Of a DNA stretch of 64,000 nt, positions 1 through 10,895 are shown one piece after another. Origin of the DNA: Platanthera guangdongensis. Taxonomy: Eukaryota; Streptophyta; Magnoliopsida; Asparagales; Orchidaceae. The notes under the pieces were generated by a model that was given only the letters and a program-made list of their open reading frames with translations, had not been told where the DNA came from and did not search any database. Each line of letters begins with the position of its first letter. Position 1 is the first letter of the stretch. The position numbers and the translations under genes were made by a program. The stretch covers positions 67,763,259 to 67,827,258 of the forward strand of contig CM077162.1 of the NCBI GenBank assembly GCA_039583875.1, read 5' to 3'.

Positions 1-444
1 GCGAGTTCGACATCTCCTTCATCCCCCTCCTCTCAATCAAGGCCCAAGCAATGGCCGAATTTTTGGCCGATTACGTGATCGAGGTGGTGGAGGAAAAGCT
101 CACTCGTCCGACTCGGTGGAAGTTGAAGGTAGATGGCGCTTCAGGGAGGCATTCCCTGGGGATGGAGGTGATCTTGGAGAGCCCCCAACGAACTAGAATC
201 GAACAAACGGTGGTGGTGCACTTCCCCATTACTAACCACCAAGCAGAGCATGAGGTCGTGATAGCCGGGATGCGCCTGGCCAGGGAGCTGGGGGTGCTGG
301 ACGTGGAGGTCCTCACTGACTCTATGTTGGTGGCTTCCCAGATCAACGGGGAGTTTGAGACAAGAGAGCGTACCCTACGGCTGGCTATACTTAGCCAAAG
401 TGAAGGGGGTCATCAGCACGTTCCAAACCTTCTCCATCTGACAC
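1..444 (+). pseudogene. T1 end of RNase H and second (archaeal-type) RNase H
   Basis: The first bases encode the end of the gypsy RNase H and a linker (AEFLADYV). A second RNase H-like domain follows, opening with the LKVDGAS motif, then TNHQAEHEVVIAGM and a DSMLV motif. A duplicated RNase H of this type marks Tat elements. A frameshift near 400-440 breaks the link to integrase: the open frame continues to 518 out of register, while the homologous reading moves to the frame that opens at 445. The 5' part is cut by the window edge. The copy is decayed and should not give a working polyprotein. Confidence 0.8.
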
Positions 445-1825
445 GTGCCCTGGGAAGAAAACGAGCAAGTCGATCAGCTGGCAAAATACGACCCCCGGGT
501 GGGAGGCACCATTACTGACTTGTTTCGCCCTTCCATTGAGGAGGGAGAACTGATGGAAGTGGATCAGCACTCCTCGTGGATCGACCCGATTGCAACTTTC
601 CTCTCCACGGGAGAGTATCCGGAGGGGGTGGACAAGAAGAGGCTCAGGTACAAATCAGCATATTATCTCCTCCGGGACGGACAATTGTATAGGAAGACTC
701 TCTCAGGGATGCTAGCCCATTGCGTGGCCGAGAGGGAAGTACAAAAGATCTTGGAAGAAACTCACTCCGGGGAGCGTGGGAGTCATTCCGGGAGTCGGAC
801 CCTGGAAGGGAGGATCGTTAGGCAGGGATACTTCTGGCCAACCCTGGGCCACAATGCTGCAGAATTCGCGAGGAGATGTCACAAGTGCCAGCTATTTGCC
901 CCTCCAACTACAACCGGCTCAGCGCCTCAAGATCATCACAGCCCCCTGGCCCTTTGCAATTTGGGGAATGGATTTGGTCGAACCATTCCCCCAATCCAGT
1001 GGGCAGAGGAGGTTCCTGTTGGTGATGATAGATTATTTCTCTAAGTGGCTGGAGGTGAAGGCGCTGGCCAAAGTGACCTCGCAAGTCATCAAAAACTTTG
1101 TTTGGGGGGAGATTATCTGCCGCCATGGGCTGCCCCAGGCCATTGTCACGGACAATGGACCTCAGTTCTCCAGCGCAGAATTCAATAGCTTCTACGAGCA
1201 GCTCGGGATTGACCTCAGGTTTGCCTCGGTCCACCACCCCAAGAGCAACGGGCAGGTGGAGGCCGCCAATTATATTATTGTGAATCTCCTAAATAAGAAG
1301 GTAGAGAACCTGGAATGGAGCTGGGTGGAGCAGGTTCCCTCTGTTCTCTGGGCCCTGAGGACCACCCCCAACATAGCAACAGGGGAAACCCCCTTCAAGC
1401 TCTCCCATGGATGTGAAGCAGTGCTCCCCATAGAATTTGAAGTCCAAACGCCCCGGGTGGTTGCGGTGGAAGAAGGAAGGGAAGAATGGCCGGCTGAGAA
1501 TGAGGAGGAGCTGCGGCTCTCCCTTGACATGGTGGAGGAATTGTGTAACCTCTCCGCCATCCGATAAGAAGAAGTGAAGAGGAGAATGACCAAGTACTTC
1601 GACAAGCATGTCAGAGTCAATTGATTTGCGGAAGGGGACTTGGTCCTGAAAAAGGTGGATGCAGCAGGAAGATCGGCAACCATGGGGAAGCTCAACCCCA
1701 ACTGGAAAGGTCCGTTCATTGTAAAGGAAATATTGAGATCAGGAGGGTATCGTCTCCAAAATGTGAAAGGTAAGACCCTAAGTCTCACCTGGAGCGGTGA
1801 CGACTTGAAATGTTTTTATCCTTGA
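445..1825 (+). pseudogene. T1 integrase, frameshifted
   Basis: Integrase inserts the cDNA copy into host DNA. The HHCC zinc domain is read at about 760-895 (HSGERGSHSG through CHKC). The catalytic core follows in another frame from about 890: the first Asp in GMDLVEPF, the second in VTDNGPQF, and Glu in SNGQVEAAN. The frame changes near 890-910. In-frame stops occur at 1565-1567 (TAA, Gln in T2) and 1621-1623 (TGA). The C-terminal part (GDLVLKKVDAAG, KLNPNWKGPF) ends at 1825. It aligns along its length with T2 integrase (20641-21982), which confirms the family. Confidence 0.85.
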
Positions 1826-1919
1826 GATATGTAAGTAATGTCTTGTTCTTAATAAAACCTTTTGGTGTGCTAATCCTGCTGCAATAACTCGAATGAGAAG
1901 GTGAAGTGTTCATTTGATA

Positions 1920-2490
1920 GACCCCAAGCAGATCCCGCTGTCAGGGTCTCACCTAGCTGGCAGGGCTGGATGCCACTCAATGGTGTCTACCCGGACCCCG
2001 AGCAGATCCCGCTGCCAGGCTCTCACCTAGCTGGCAGGGCTGGATGTCACTCGACGGCGTCTACTCAGACCCCGAGCATATCCCGCTGTCAGGCTCTCAC
2101 CAAGCTGGCAGGGTTGGATGTCACTCGACGGCGTCTACCCAGACCCCAAGAAGATCCCACTGCAAGGCTCTCACCTAGCTGGAAGGGCTGGATGTCACTC
2201 TAAGGTGTCTACCCAGACCCCGAGCAGATCCCGCTGCTAGGCCCTCACCTAGCTGGCAGGGCTGGATGTCACTCGACGGTGTCTATCCGGACCCCGAGCA
2301 GATCCCGCTTCTAGGCTCTCACCTAGTTGGCAGGGTTGGATGTCACTCGACGGTGTCTACCCGGACCCCGAGTAGATCCCACTGCCAGGCTCTCACCTAG
2401 CTAGCAGGGCTGGATGTCACTCGACGGTGTCTACCCGGACCCCGAGAAAATCCCGCTGCTAGGCTCTCACCTAGCTGGCAGGGATGGATG
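1920..2490 (+). repeat. 74-bp tandem array in T1 3' UTR, left part
   Basis: About 7.7 head-to-tail units follow integrase, with a period of 74 measured from successive GGATG starts at 1968, 2042 and 2116. Each unit contains GACCCCGAGCAGATCCCGCT and CTCACCTAGCTGGCAGGGCT. The array continues at 6723 after the S1 insertion. Its core is homologous to the 86-bp units of T2. Arrays at this place are known in Tat elements and can seed satellites. Confidence 0.92.
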
Positions 2491-2848
2491 TGTAAGACCC
2501 ATCCCCTTACCAAGAAGGCTCCCGGTCTTATGCCCAGAACCACCGCCTTACGGTGTCTCTAACTCACGGGTTAGACAATACCGCAAGACGATGATCCTGC
2601 CGGCTAGCACGATCATAAAATAAAAATGTAGGCCAATATGAGAAACAGAAATATAGCAGTAATGTAGAAATGAACTACAAACTAGTCCACAGTCACAGTA
2701 CATATCATATAATGAAATGAAAGTACATCCAGTCCACAATGAGTAGAAATAATAAGAAGAGTAAAAAGGGTTTATGCCATGTATATGAATATCAACTCTC
2801 CTCACACAATAAAATGCGGAAGCAAAACTATCCTCGTACTCATCCCAC

Positions 2849-2953
2849 CTAATGAAACTCTGCAGTAGACGTTGTAGGTGGTGGTGGTATCAACTCCTCA
2901 CATCCTGTCACCTCATCCTGTCGGTCGTGCAGGTGCTCCATCTCCTCGAGCTC
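2849..2953 (-). other. S1 conserved LTR-internal exon candidate
   Basis: On the minus strand a T-rich tract ending TATTTTTAG precedes this segment, and its first codons (ELEEMEHL) resemble the equivalent segments of S2 and S3. The block upstream (ACTTAGTC, then TTTTTGACAAATGG) matches the branch-point region of those LTRs, with TGACAAAT in place of TGACTAAC. The 3' border is uncertain because the GTGAGT donor of S2 and S3 is degenerate here. The length of 105 nt is a multiple of three, and the last codon is a stop. Confidence 0.4.
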
Positions 2954-5722
2954 CTAAAAATAGTTTGGTCACCGACCATTTGTCAAAAAGACTAAGTCGT
3001 TTCCTCTGCACCTCGCCCTGCAACTCCTAGGCACCGTGCGGGAGGACGAAGTGGAGGACAATAAGGGGTAACAAAAAGGGAAGCAGGTGACAAAGAATCT
3101 ATGCTACCAAGTAAGAATGTAAGCAGTAAATCTACACTAGCGGTTCTATGTATATAGTTAGAAATATAGAAGCATGTACAGTACAAAAGTAAGTAAAACT
3201 AGAAATAAGTAAAGTGCAGTAAATAAAGTATAAAATCTACTGATAATATACATCACAGAAGTACCCTAACTTATATGAGTGCCCATAGAAACATATAAGT
3301 TAGAGTTTCCAAAATTAACTTATCATATAAAAGAGCCCATACTAATTTATATGATAAGGATCCATAAAGCGTATGTCCTAATATGAATGAATGCATGCAG
3401 TTATTTATGAGTCATGCAAGTACAACTCACACACAATGACTATGTGATCACAGACCTTTAGTTCCTGCTTTTTGGAGCTAGCATCACTCTCTGGTACCAC
3501 CATTGTGGCTATGGCAGCAGTGGAGTGGGCATCTCCACTCCTAGGCGGGTATACACACTATCAGGCCTAGACCTCCCATATGCCTCTGTACACGTCCTAG
3601 GTGCACTCTAGAGTCTCTGCATACTATTTGCTGGCTACCCACCAGTCTTTTTGGTCGAGTGTGTGTTTTCGGGGATCGTCCTCCAGACCGCAGCGTAAAA
3701 CAACCCACTGGCCCTCAAACTATCACAACTCGCCAGAGTTACCGTACTGCCATCGGTGTGACGATTGGCCCAGTACTGCATGACCCGCCATAGGTTTATG
3801 CACATGCAATATAATCCAACCCGAGCTCCCAGCTCGCAGGACCAACCCGTCCTGAATACCTCCAACCCTACACGGGTGAGAATTTTACCACAATCCCTCC
3901 AACCCTACACGAGTGAGAATATTACCACAAGCCCTCCAACCCTATACGGGTGAGAATTATGATACGATGCTTAACCTATTAGACTACTCTTATCTACATG
4001 TTATTATACTTAGTGATTTAGGGTTAATCACAGGACTGCCCAGGATATACCCGATGAAGGGCTCTCGAGGGCACTAGGAACTACGATGGGCTGAATCCCA
4101 AAGCTCCATGTCTCAAGGATATTTACTCTTATTAGTGTCTACCCCTTGTTCATATTCCGCTCTCAATGTTACTCTAGAGTGATCCTAGTGACTTAAGATG
4201 TTAATAGAAGGGTGGCGGTCTTCTGCCAGCCTTTGTTATAATTACTATCCTAGGACTTGCGCTCCATCACTCGTGACCAAGAAATGACCTATAGTAGACC
4301 AAACAGGGTTTATTCTCCCAAAATAATTACCATCTGAATGTTTATTTTTATCCCCATGCGGTCCTATTAATATATACTATCTGAGCTAGGCGCAACCCAT
4401 GACCTACCACCACCCATAAAGTATGACTTCCAATTTCTTGGCCAAAGTGACCCTAACCATTATTTTCATGGGATGGTATGATATGTGATATTGATTATGT
4501 GGTGTTTTCACTATTTTACTAAATCATATGGCCCTAAATTAAATCTTTTAAATAAGTGGCCTATGTCACTTTATACAAGAAGTACTATATCAAATGATCC
4601 CCCTGGTCTAATAAATTTTCCTAATGATCATCTAACAGACCCATAAAATTTTCCAGGGGTTAAATATGACTCCCTAAGTTCTTTACAAAATTTGAGAACT
4701 TTAATCATCAATAACCCTATTTTCAAATTTTTATTCTAAAATGGCCTAATAATCAAAAATTCCAAATAATGGCATTTTTTATCCCTAAAAATCCCATTAC
4801 TCCTGTTGAAGGTATATTTCACCCTAATAATCCTCTGACCAAGATTTCATAGACTTTTCATGTTCCAAATGGGCTAAGTCCACATTATATCGATTTTTGC
4901 TAAAGGCACCCCAAGCCTATATACATCAAACTCATGCAAGTGGGTTTACCCAACATGCATAGGTCCAAAGAGGTTGAAATTTTTATCATGGCCAGATATT
5001 GACCCAATGTACATGCCACCAAGATTTGGGGCCATTTAGAGTGGTATTTATCCAAATATTCAATTAATTTAATTATATGTATTTTCACAAAAATTATAGA
5101 AAATGTTCTTCCAAAACTTCTCATATTTTTACAGAGACTAAGTTTGACCTAATCAAGCACATACCCAAACTTTTTGGTCATGTGGACTGTTGGTTTGGCA
5201 TGGGCATTCAATTAAATTTCTGCCCTAGCCTAGGACCATTCCTAGTAGAATGGCCCCACAGGGAGATCAACTGCCCCAAATCTGGGTTTTATGGTGGCAA
5301 ATGAAAGATAAGACCTAGGGCTACCAATTTTATTTTAACTACTATCTCTGAAAATGCCTCTAAGTAGGCTAAATTAATCATGCAAGATTACTGTAATAAT
5401 GTGACATATAGGATACTGTTCATCATCAATTAATTCATCAATTAAATGAAATGAAACGGACGGCATCCGTTCATCCCCTACCTCCAGCCAACGGCTGGGA
5501 TGGGCCCGACCTGGATCAACTAAATTTCCCATTTCTGGACACTTGGGCCGGCGCCACCGCCGGTGATTATAGCCACCACCTTCGTTGAGGTGGTGGCTGG
5601 CGTTTCCCGGCGGTGAGGCTGCCGGAGGCGGCTCCTCTGGCGATCCCGACCAAGGAGAAAAAGCTCGGAATTTTTGCTCTCTTCTCACATGGTATCGGGC
5701 TCAATTGTCTCTCCTAGTCGAT

Positions 5723-5803
5723 CTAGGATTCTAGTACGGGTAGAGGTGAGGTGAAACGAACCGTTAGGGAGGCTTGACGGCGAGTTTGGCGGCGGTGAGC
5801 CAT
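5723..5803 (-). other. S1 short basic reading frame, possible LTR first exon
   Basis: An ATG at 5801-5803 on the minus strand opens a basic peptide (MAHRRQTRRQ) reminiscent of the 8-codon micro-exons in the K1 and K2 LTRs (MAPKNNAR, MARKRNRK). No clean GTAACG donor is present; the nearest candidate is GTCAAG after 25 nt. The frame continues open to a stop at 5723. Without the donor the resemblance is weak. Confidence 0.25.
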
Positions 5804-6722
5804 GGCCGAGCTTGCTCCGGCAACTCCTCCCCATTTTCTCGATTCTCTAGCAATTCCCTTGCTCCAGAACTCGTTCTCCAGTCGTTTCCCCTCTCTGAAG
5901 CTGATGGCATGGCTAGATTGGGCTGAGAGCAGGTGTATGGGGTGATAAGCCCAAGGGGGAGCTCGGGTTGAGCTTTGGTTGTTCACCCATAGTGCCAAGT
6001 GGACACCATGCTCCAAATTCCTCTGAAATTGCTTGAGGAGGCCGGCCAGCAATCTTAGGAAGCTGAGTAAGTGGCCATGTGGCTATCCTTCCTCTTCATT
6101 CTTCTTCTCTCTTTCCTCATTTCTCCAAAGTTCCTTTTCTACCACTTTGCATGTAATCTCTCTCCTGATTTTGGGGGTTAGGGGCAGACTTTGACCACTT
6201 GAGCTGGTCATGGGCCAAGGTTGGTGGGCTTAACCCAAGGGAAATGGGCTTAGCCCTTATTTTCCTCTTTAGGCCACATGTTTGACCAAGTTGACTTTTT
6301 TGGTTGACTTGGTCAACATGGCGAGTGGGCTATCCCCACTTGAGGTTCATGGACCCTATGGCATCACCCAATATGGGTTGGGCCATGGTGATGCCCCACT
6401 TGGACTACTTGGGCCTTTAGGTGTGGGTTTGACCAATTTAAGGGCTAGGGTTGACTTGGTCAAATTGGGTCAATGGGTGACCTAATGGCATGCTTTAGGG
6501 TTCACTTAGATTGTTCTTAGGGTTAGGGAAATGTGGTGGTGGTCTTGGTGTGGCTAGGGTTCCTATTTAGGATAGTTTGACCTAGTTTGACTTGGGCCCT
6601 ATAGTGGGCCCCACATGGCTACACCCCACCTTCTAGGGTCAAACCTAGCTAAAATCCTTATCAGCCACTACATGCCTAACCCAATCTAAGTTGAGGGGCC
6701 TAATTAAAAATGGGATGTTACA

Positions 6723-6953
6723 GGATGTCACTCGACGTTGTCTACCCGGACCCCGAGCAGATCCCACTGCCAGGCTCTCACCTAGCTGGCAGGGCTGGAT
6801 ATCACTCGATGGTGTCTACCCGGACCCCGAGCAGATCCTACTGTCAGGCTCTCACCTAGCTGACAGGGCTGGATGTCACTTATGTGCGTCTACCCGGACC
6901 CCGAGCATCTCTCGCTGCCAGGATCTCACCTAGCTGGTAGGGATGGATGTCAC
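6723..6953 (+). repeat. 74-bp tandem array in T1 3' UTR, right part
   Basis: About three more units of the array at 1920-2490 resume after the second GGATG of the S1 target duplication. Removing S1 and one GGATG restores the repeat register. Confidence 0.9.
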
Positions 6954-7110
6954 TCGTAGGAGCCCAATCTGGTTCCCCAACTGGCAACAAGACTGGTCGA
7001 GACGAATGAAGCGGTATTGGAAGCTAGAGGGCCTCAGTCGTCCGAATAACCTAGAAAGGAGTCACATGACTAACGAGATAGGCCCAGTACGATCATCAAG
7101 CGCCCAAGAT
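6954..7110 (+). other. T1 3' UTR after the array, no gene
   Basis: This is unique sequence between the array and the T2 insertion point. No coding or RNA feature is seen. The last five bases, AAGAT (7106-7110), are the left copy of the T2 target duplication. Confidence 0.6.
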
Positions 7111-7794
7111 TGTACAACCTTGGGCTCGCGAGAGGTGGTCCAACGAGCGAGAAGGGGAGGCTAGTGAGATGATAGGTGAGTAAGACCAGGGGGACCCACC
7201 TGCAGGAGGCGGGATAGGAGATTCTTGGATCTTGGTGAGATGGATATGGTACGCGAGATGGACTATATTGCGAGATGCCAGCGAGACGGACAAAGAGGGT
7301 CGTCTCGCCCGTCAGTCTCTTCCTCACTCGCCACATGGGAGAGGAGATGTATTTACCTTTTTACCCCCAAGGGGGATTTTACCTTTGTTCCCCAGGTAGT
7401 TTTACCTTTTTACCCCTGAAGGTCTGCGTATAGCCCTCCGGAACAGCGGATTTTGGCTGTTGGCAGACCCAGCACAGTGTGTTTTGGTCGTTTCAGGTTA
7501 GTTCATAAGTGATATTTGCAGATCAGATTCAAAGGCCTATAAATAGACCGACAAGGTGCCTGAGATGAGCGTAGGAACCTTTCCACTGTCTTCCTCACTG
7601 GTACCTAGCTCAACATTGGCTAGGGAGGGGAAGATTTTTAATTCTTCCGGGAAAGAGGTTGGACCTCCGAGCTGAGACCCCTCGGTCTGTTTTCAGGTCT
7701 CCGACTCACGTCAGGAGGGTTGTTCAAGAAGAGTATGTGTGGGCTGCATCCTCAGTTTCGAACTTTAGGAGCGATCATAAAGCTGGTTTCAACA
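7111..7794 (+). repeat. T2 5' LTR
   Basis: Starts TGTACAACCTTGGG and ends GGTTTCAACA. It is nearly identical to 27205-27889. It contains a TATA box at 7538-7546 and is followed by a TGG-initial primer binding site. It is homologous to the split T1 3' LTR, most clearly over the second half. Confidence 0.93.
7538..7546 (+). promoter_or_regulatory. T2 5' LTR TATA box
   Basis: TATAAATAG in the context GCCTATAAATAGACC. It is the likely core promoter for genomic RNA and is conserved in the 3' LTR (27633-27641) and in the T1 LTR (56028-56036). Confidence 0.75.
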
Positions 7795-7798
7795 TTTT

Positions 7799-7816
7799 TG
7801 GTGCGGTGAGCGTGGA
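7799..7816 (+). promoter_or_regulatory. T2 primer binding site
   Basis: TGGTGCGGTGAGCGTGGA lies four T residues after the LTR end. The TGG start pairs with a tRNA CCA tail. The bases look like a decayed version of the TGGCGCCGT-type sites common in plant gypsy elements. I cannot name the tRNA. Confidence 0.5.
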
Positions 7817-7925
7817 GCGCAGCCCTCAGAGAAGAACCTTGAGCAACCACATGGCGGGAGATCACGGAGAAGGATAAGGAGAGGGGTCGGATAACCTGGG
7901 AAGATTTGTCGGAAGAGAGGAGTTT

Positions 7926-9091
7926 ATGGCTTCAATCAAGGGGATCATGGATTTGCTGCAAGGGATCTCGCGGCAGGGAGATTGTTCAACCCCACTGCCT
8001 CAAGTGCCTGCTCTCACGCCGCAAGAAGAGCTCGTCTCGGCGCGAGTGGGAGAAGATGCCCCGGTGAGGAGACCGGGGAAGGAGGTGATGGCGAAAGGAA
8101 GCGGGAGGGACATGGCAGGAAGGGAGCTGTTCCCAAGCCTGACGAATACCATCTCGCCAGGAGAGGTCGTCGCGCGAGTGGGGGCGGCGAGACCGGCGGT
8201 GAGAGGGTCGCCTTTTTGTGAGCTGATCCAGTCAGCTCCCATCCCGGAAGGGTTCCGGGAACCCGAAATGAACTACTATGTGGGGAAAGATGATCCCCTT
8301 CATCACTTGCAATGGTTCGAGGATGCGGTTTTGATCAGGCCCATGACGGACGCATTTAAATGCCGTCTTTTCGCCATTACTCTAAAGGAAAAAGCTAGAG
8401 ACTGGTTTCATCAGCTCCCGACAGGCTCGATATACTGCTTCGAGGATCTAAGCAGGAGCTTCTAGTTACGGTTCTCCACTTCTAAGAAGAGAAAGAGGAA
8501 CCCGGAGTCGATCTTTTTGATTAAGCAGGGGGCAGATGAATCACTGGCTCAGTACGTGGATAGGTTCCAAGAAGAGATCTTGGATATACATGAGGTGTCG
8601 GGGTTTGCCCTCCAGATGGCCTTTACCGTGGGACTACGGGAAGGGTTCTTCAAAATGAGCCTCACCCGAAAGGCACCGCTCTCTTTTGAAGGCTTGATGG
8701 AGAAGGAGGCGAAGGAAATAGCAATGGAGGCGGCAAATCCCGCTTTTGCAAAAAAGTTGGCAAGACTTACAGAGGTGGAGTCGAGGGACTCCGGGGGGAG
8801 ACAGCAGGAAGAAAGGAGAAGAGAAGAGTCGATGGCATCGGCATGTCAAGAGCTGGGATGGAGGCAATAGGGGGGCCCAGCCCCCGGGCAAGGTAGAGGA
8901 TTTCCCCACGGGGGGAGGAACCAACAAGGAGGACCGGGAAGATTTCACCAGCAAGGGTGGGGGTATGGTCATAGGCCACCCCAACCCCCTCCGCAGCAGG
9001 CTATGGCTATCGGCCGAGGCAGAGGTAGAGGCCAGGAGAGAGGAAGAGGAGCAGGAGCTGGGAGAATAAGAAACCCTCAGGAAGGAAGGCA
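7926..9091 (+). pseudogene. T2 gag capsid region, broken
   Basis: Gag forms the virus-like particle. The ATG at 7926 follows a short leader. Residues about 95-180 match the plant retrotransposon gag domain (IPEGFREPEMNYYVGKDDP, then LKEKARDWFHQLP). A TAG at 8463-8465 interrupts an otherwise continuous frame that runs on to 8870 (PLSFEGLMEKEAKEIA). After 8870 the region is Gly/Arg/Glu-rich and passes through other frames to the zinc-knuckle ORF at 9092, so at least one indel is present. The stop sits inside the capsid domain. Confidence 0.82.
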
Positions 9092-9943
9092 GTGGGGGAG
9101 GTGGCGTTACCATATTGCGACTTCCACAAAGAGGAAGGTCACGCAACGGCTACCTGCCCAGATTTCTTGGATAAGAGAAGAACTAGGGGAGTAGGAGAGA
9201 AACAGAGACCGGTGCGGATAGAGGAAGTGACCGGTACAGGAGAGGAGGATCGATGTGTAGATCGAACGGATGAAGGAGATCGCGGAGAAATTGGAGTAAT
9301 CCATGGAGGGTTAGGGATAGAGGCGGCCCGAAAGGCGAGCCTTCACACTATGTACCGCCGAAGCGTAGCCTCAACGTCACAATCCCCTCCCCCAGATGGA
9401 AAGATCACCTTTTCAAGGAAGGACATGCCAGATCATGAAGACCCTTTCTGTGACGCGCTGGTGATACAAACCGCCATCGAAAACTTTACGGTGTCACGGA
9501 TCCTAGTAGACAATGGGAGCTCAGTGAACGTGATTTTCAAAAAAGCATTCAATGAGATGAGGGTGGAGGCCCGTAGGGTGCTGGCGGCGGATGGACCATT
9601 GTTTGGGTTCTCAGGAGAGAGGAAAGAAGTCGAGGGGGGAGTGGGACTCCAAGTAACCCTGGGAGGGCTATCCCGAAACTGCCACTTCGTCATAGTGGAT
9701 GCCCCCAGTAGTTACAATGCCATTTTTGGGCGCCCCTTGATCAGTGCTTTCAGATGCATTCCCTCATTGTTTCACCAGTGCTTGAAACTGAACTCAGGAG
9801 GAACCCAAATCAGGGTGCGGGGGGATCCAAAGGCTGCAAGGGATTGCTACGTGACGGCAGTGAACACTGTTTCCTGCCAGGGAGACGCTGAAGAAATGGA
9901 GAAGAGGATGGAGCAATTGCAACAGGAACTGGGGGGGAAGTAG
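9092..9943 (+). pseudogene. T2 gag zinc knuckle and aspartic protease
   Basis: The frame opens with a Tat-type knuckle (YCDFHKEEGHATATC, about 9113-9157). The aspartic protease follows: the catalytic segment LVDNGSS has GAC at 9509-9511, and the flap/C-terminal signature YNAIFGRP lies near 9715-9735. The usual motif is D-S/T-G or D-G-G; here the middle residue is Asn, so activity is doubtful. The frame ends at a TAG (9941-9943), while the homologous reading moves to the frame that continues as the Glu-rich linker. The domain itself is uninterrupted, but it has no intact link to gag or pol. Confidence 0.8.
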
Positions 9944-10895
9944 AAGAAAGGGAGGAAGAAGATGCTATAGGAGAAGGAGAAGTAGTGATGGTTGGAGGCA
10001 TTGCGGGGGAGCGAGAAATGGCGGGAGAGGAGCATGGAGAGATGGGGATAGTAGAAGGAAGGGAGGAAGAAGATGTTATAGGAGAAGGAGAAGTAGTGAT
10101 GGTTGGAGGCATTGCGGGGGAGCCATAAATGGCGGGAGAGAAGCGCGGAGAGATGGGGATAGTAGAAGAAAGAGAGGAGGAAGATGCTGGAGGAGAAGGA
10201 GAAGTAGTGATGGTTGGAGGCATTGCGGGGGAGCTAGAAATGGCTGGAAAGGAGGAGGAAGAGATGGAAGCGGAAGAGGAAGGGGAGCCAAATGAAGATG
10301 GAGCGAGAAAAGGGAAGATGAAGATGGAGGAAGCGGGAGGGTCGTCCAGGAGGGGGGCCCGACTAGAGAAAAGAAGATCCTCACTGCAGGGAGGAGAGGG
10401 CGCAAGCAAGTGCGAGATGGAAAAGCTTGGGGAAGAAATGGTGATGGCTGTCGCGGAAGACGAAGTCAGGAAACAGGGCGCGCTGGAAGAGCAGGAAGGA
10501 GAGGAAGAGCCATCAAGGCTGAAGGCGGTCGTGGAGGTACTCGAAGTAGAGATCCACACCAAGGAAGGGAGAAAGGAGAAGATAAAGATCAGCGGCGAAC
10601 TCAGCCAGGAAGACCGAGAGAAGATCAAGGCCCGCGTGCAAAAAAATATTGACGTCTTCGCGTGGAGCACCGCATACATACCCGGGGTCGATGCAGACAT
10701 CTCTTGTCATCGCCTCAATCTCGACCCCAGTACTCGCCCCATACAGCAGAAGAAGAGGGTCATCGCCTCCAAGATGGTCGGGTCTATTAGATAGGAGGTA
10801 GAGAAGTTACTTTAGGCGGGGTTTGTGTCCGCCTGTAAGTATCCGGGGTGGATAAGTAACGTTGTAATTGTTAAAAGGGGGAGGGTAGATATAAA
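9944..10895 (+). pseudogene. T2 Glu-rich linker and start of reverse transcriptase
   Basis: The linker between protease and RT is extremely acidic and contains 37-residue repeats. A TAA at 10126-10128 falls at a codon that is GAA in the sister repeats, so it is a new nonsense mutation. From about 10600 the pre-RT motif is recognisable (NIDVFAWS, ISCHRLNLDP). Further stops are TAG 10792-10794 and TAG 10813-10815. The frame then shifts just before CVDF at about 10898. The translation is biased because of the GA-rich DNA; the minus-strand Ser/Pro-rich frames here are shadows. Confidence 0.72.
9951..10280 (+). repeat. 111-bp in-frame tandem repeats in the T2 linker
   Basis: Three copies of a GA-rich unit are spaced exactly 111 bp apart: GGTTGGAGGCATTGCGG starts at 9990, 10101 and 10212. 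The unit is 37 codons, so copy-number change keeps the reading frame. Each copy encodes a segment with EEED and GEGEVVMVGGIAGE. Confidence 0.9.

Larger units (their letters stand above)
2491..6722 (-). mobile_element. S1: 4.2-kb solo LTR inserted in the T1 array
   Basis: The unit begins TGTAAGACCC and ends GGGATGTTACA, and is flanked by the 5-bp repeat GGATG (2486-2490 and 6723-6727). It carries no gag or pol domain and no internal LTR pair, so a solo LTR is the simplest reading. Minus-strand orientation is inferred because the reverse complement starts TGTAACATCCC like S2 (TGTAACATACC) and ends like S3 (both share GGTTGTTCTGGGCATAAGAC or a close variant). The central part is AT-rich. At 4232 bp it is long for an LTR; a non-autonomous LTR element without coding is the alternative. 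Confidence 0.8.

Noticed and set aside
1920..2490. CRISPR array
   Set aside because: Repeats are contiguous with no unique spacers, and the context is a plant retrotransposon.
3000..6700. Genes within S1
   Set aside because: Only short frames without domains; the unit is bounded by LTR-like ends and TSDs.
9810..10700. A 296-codon Ser/Pro-rich ORF on the minus strand
   Set aside because: It is the reverse complement of a GA-rich acidic linker and its repeats; composition alone keeps it open.
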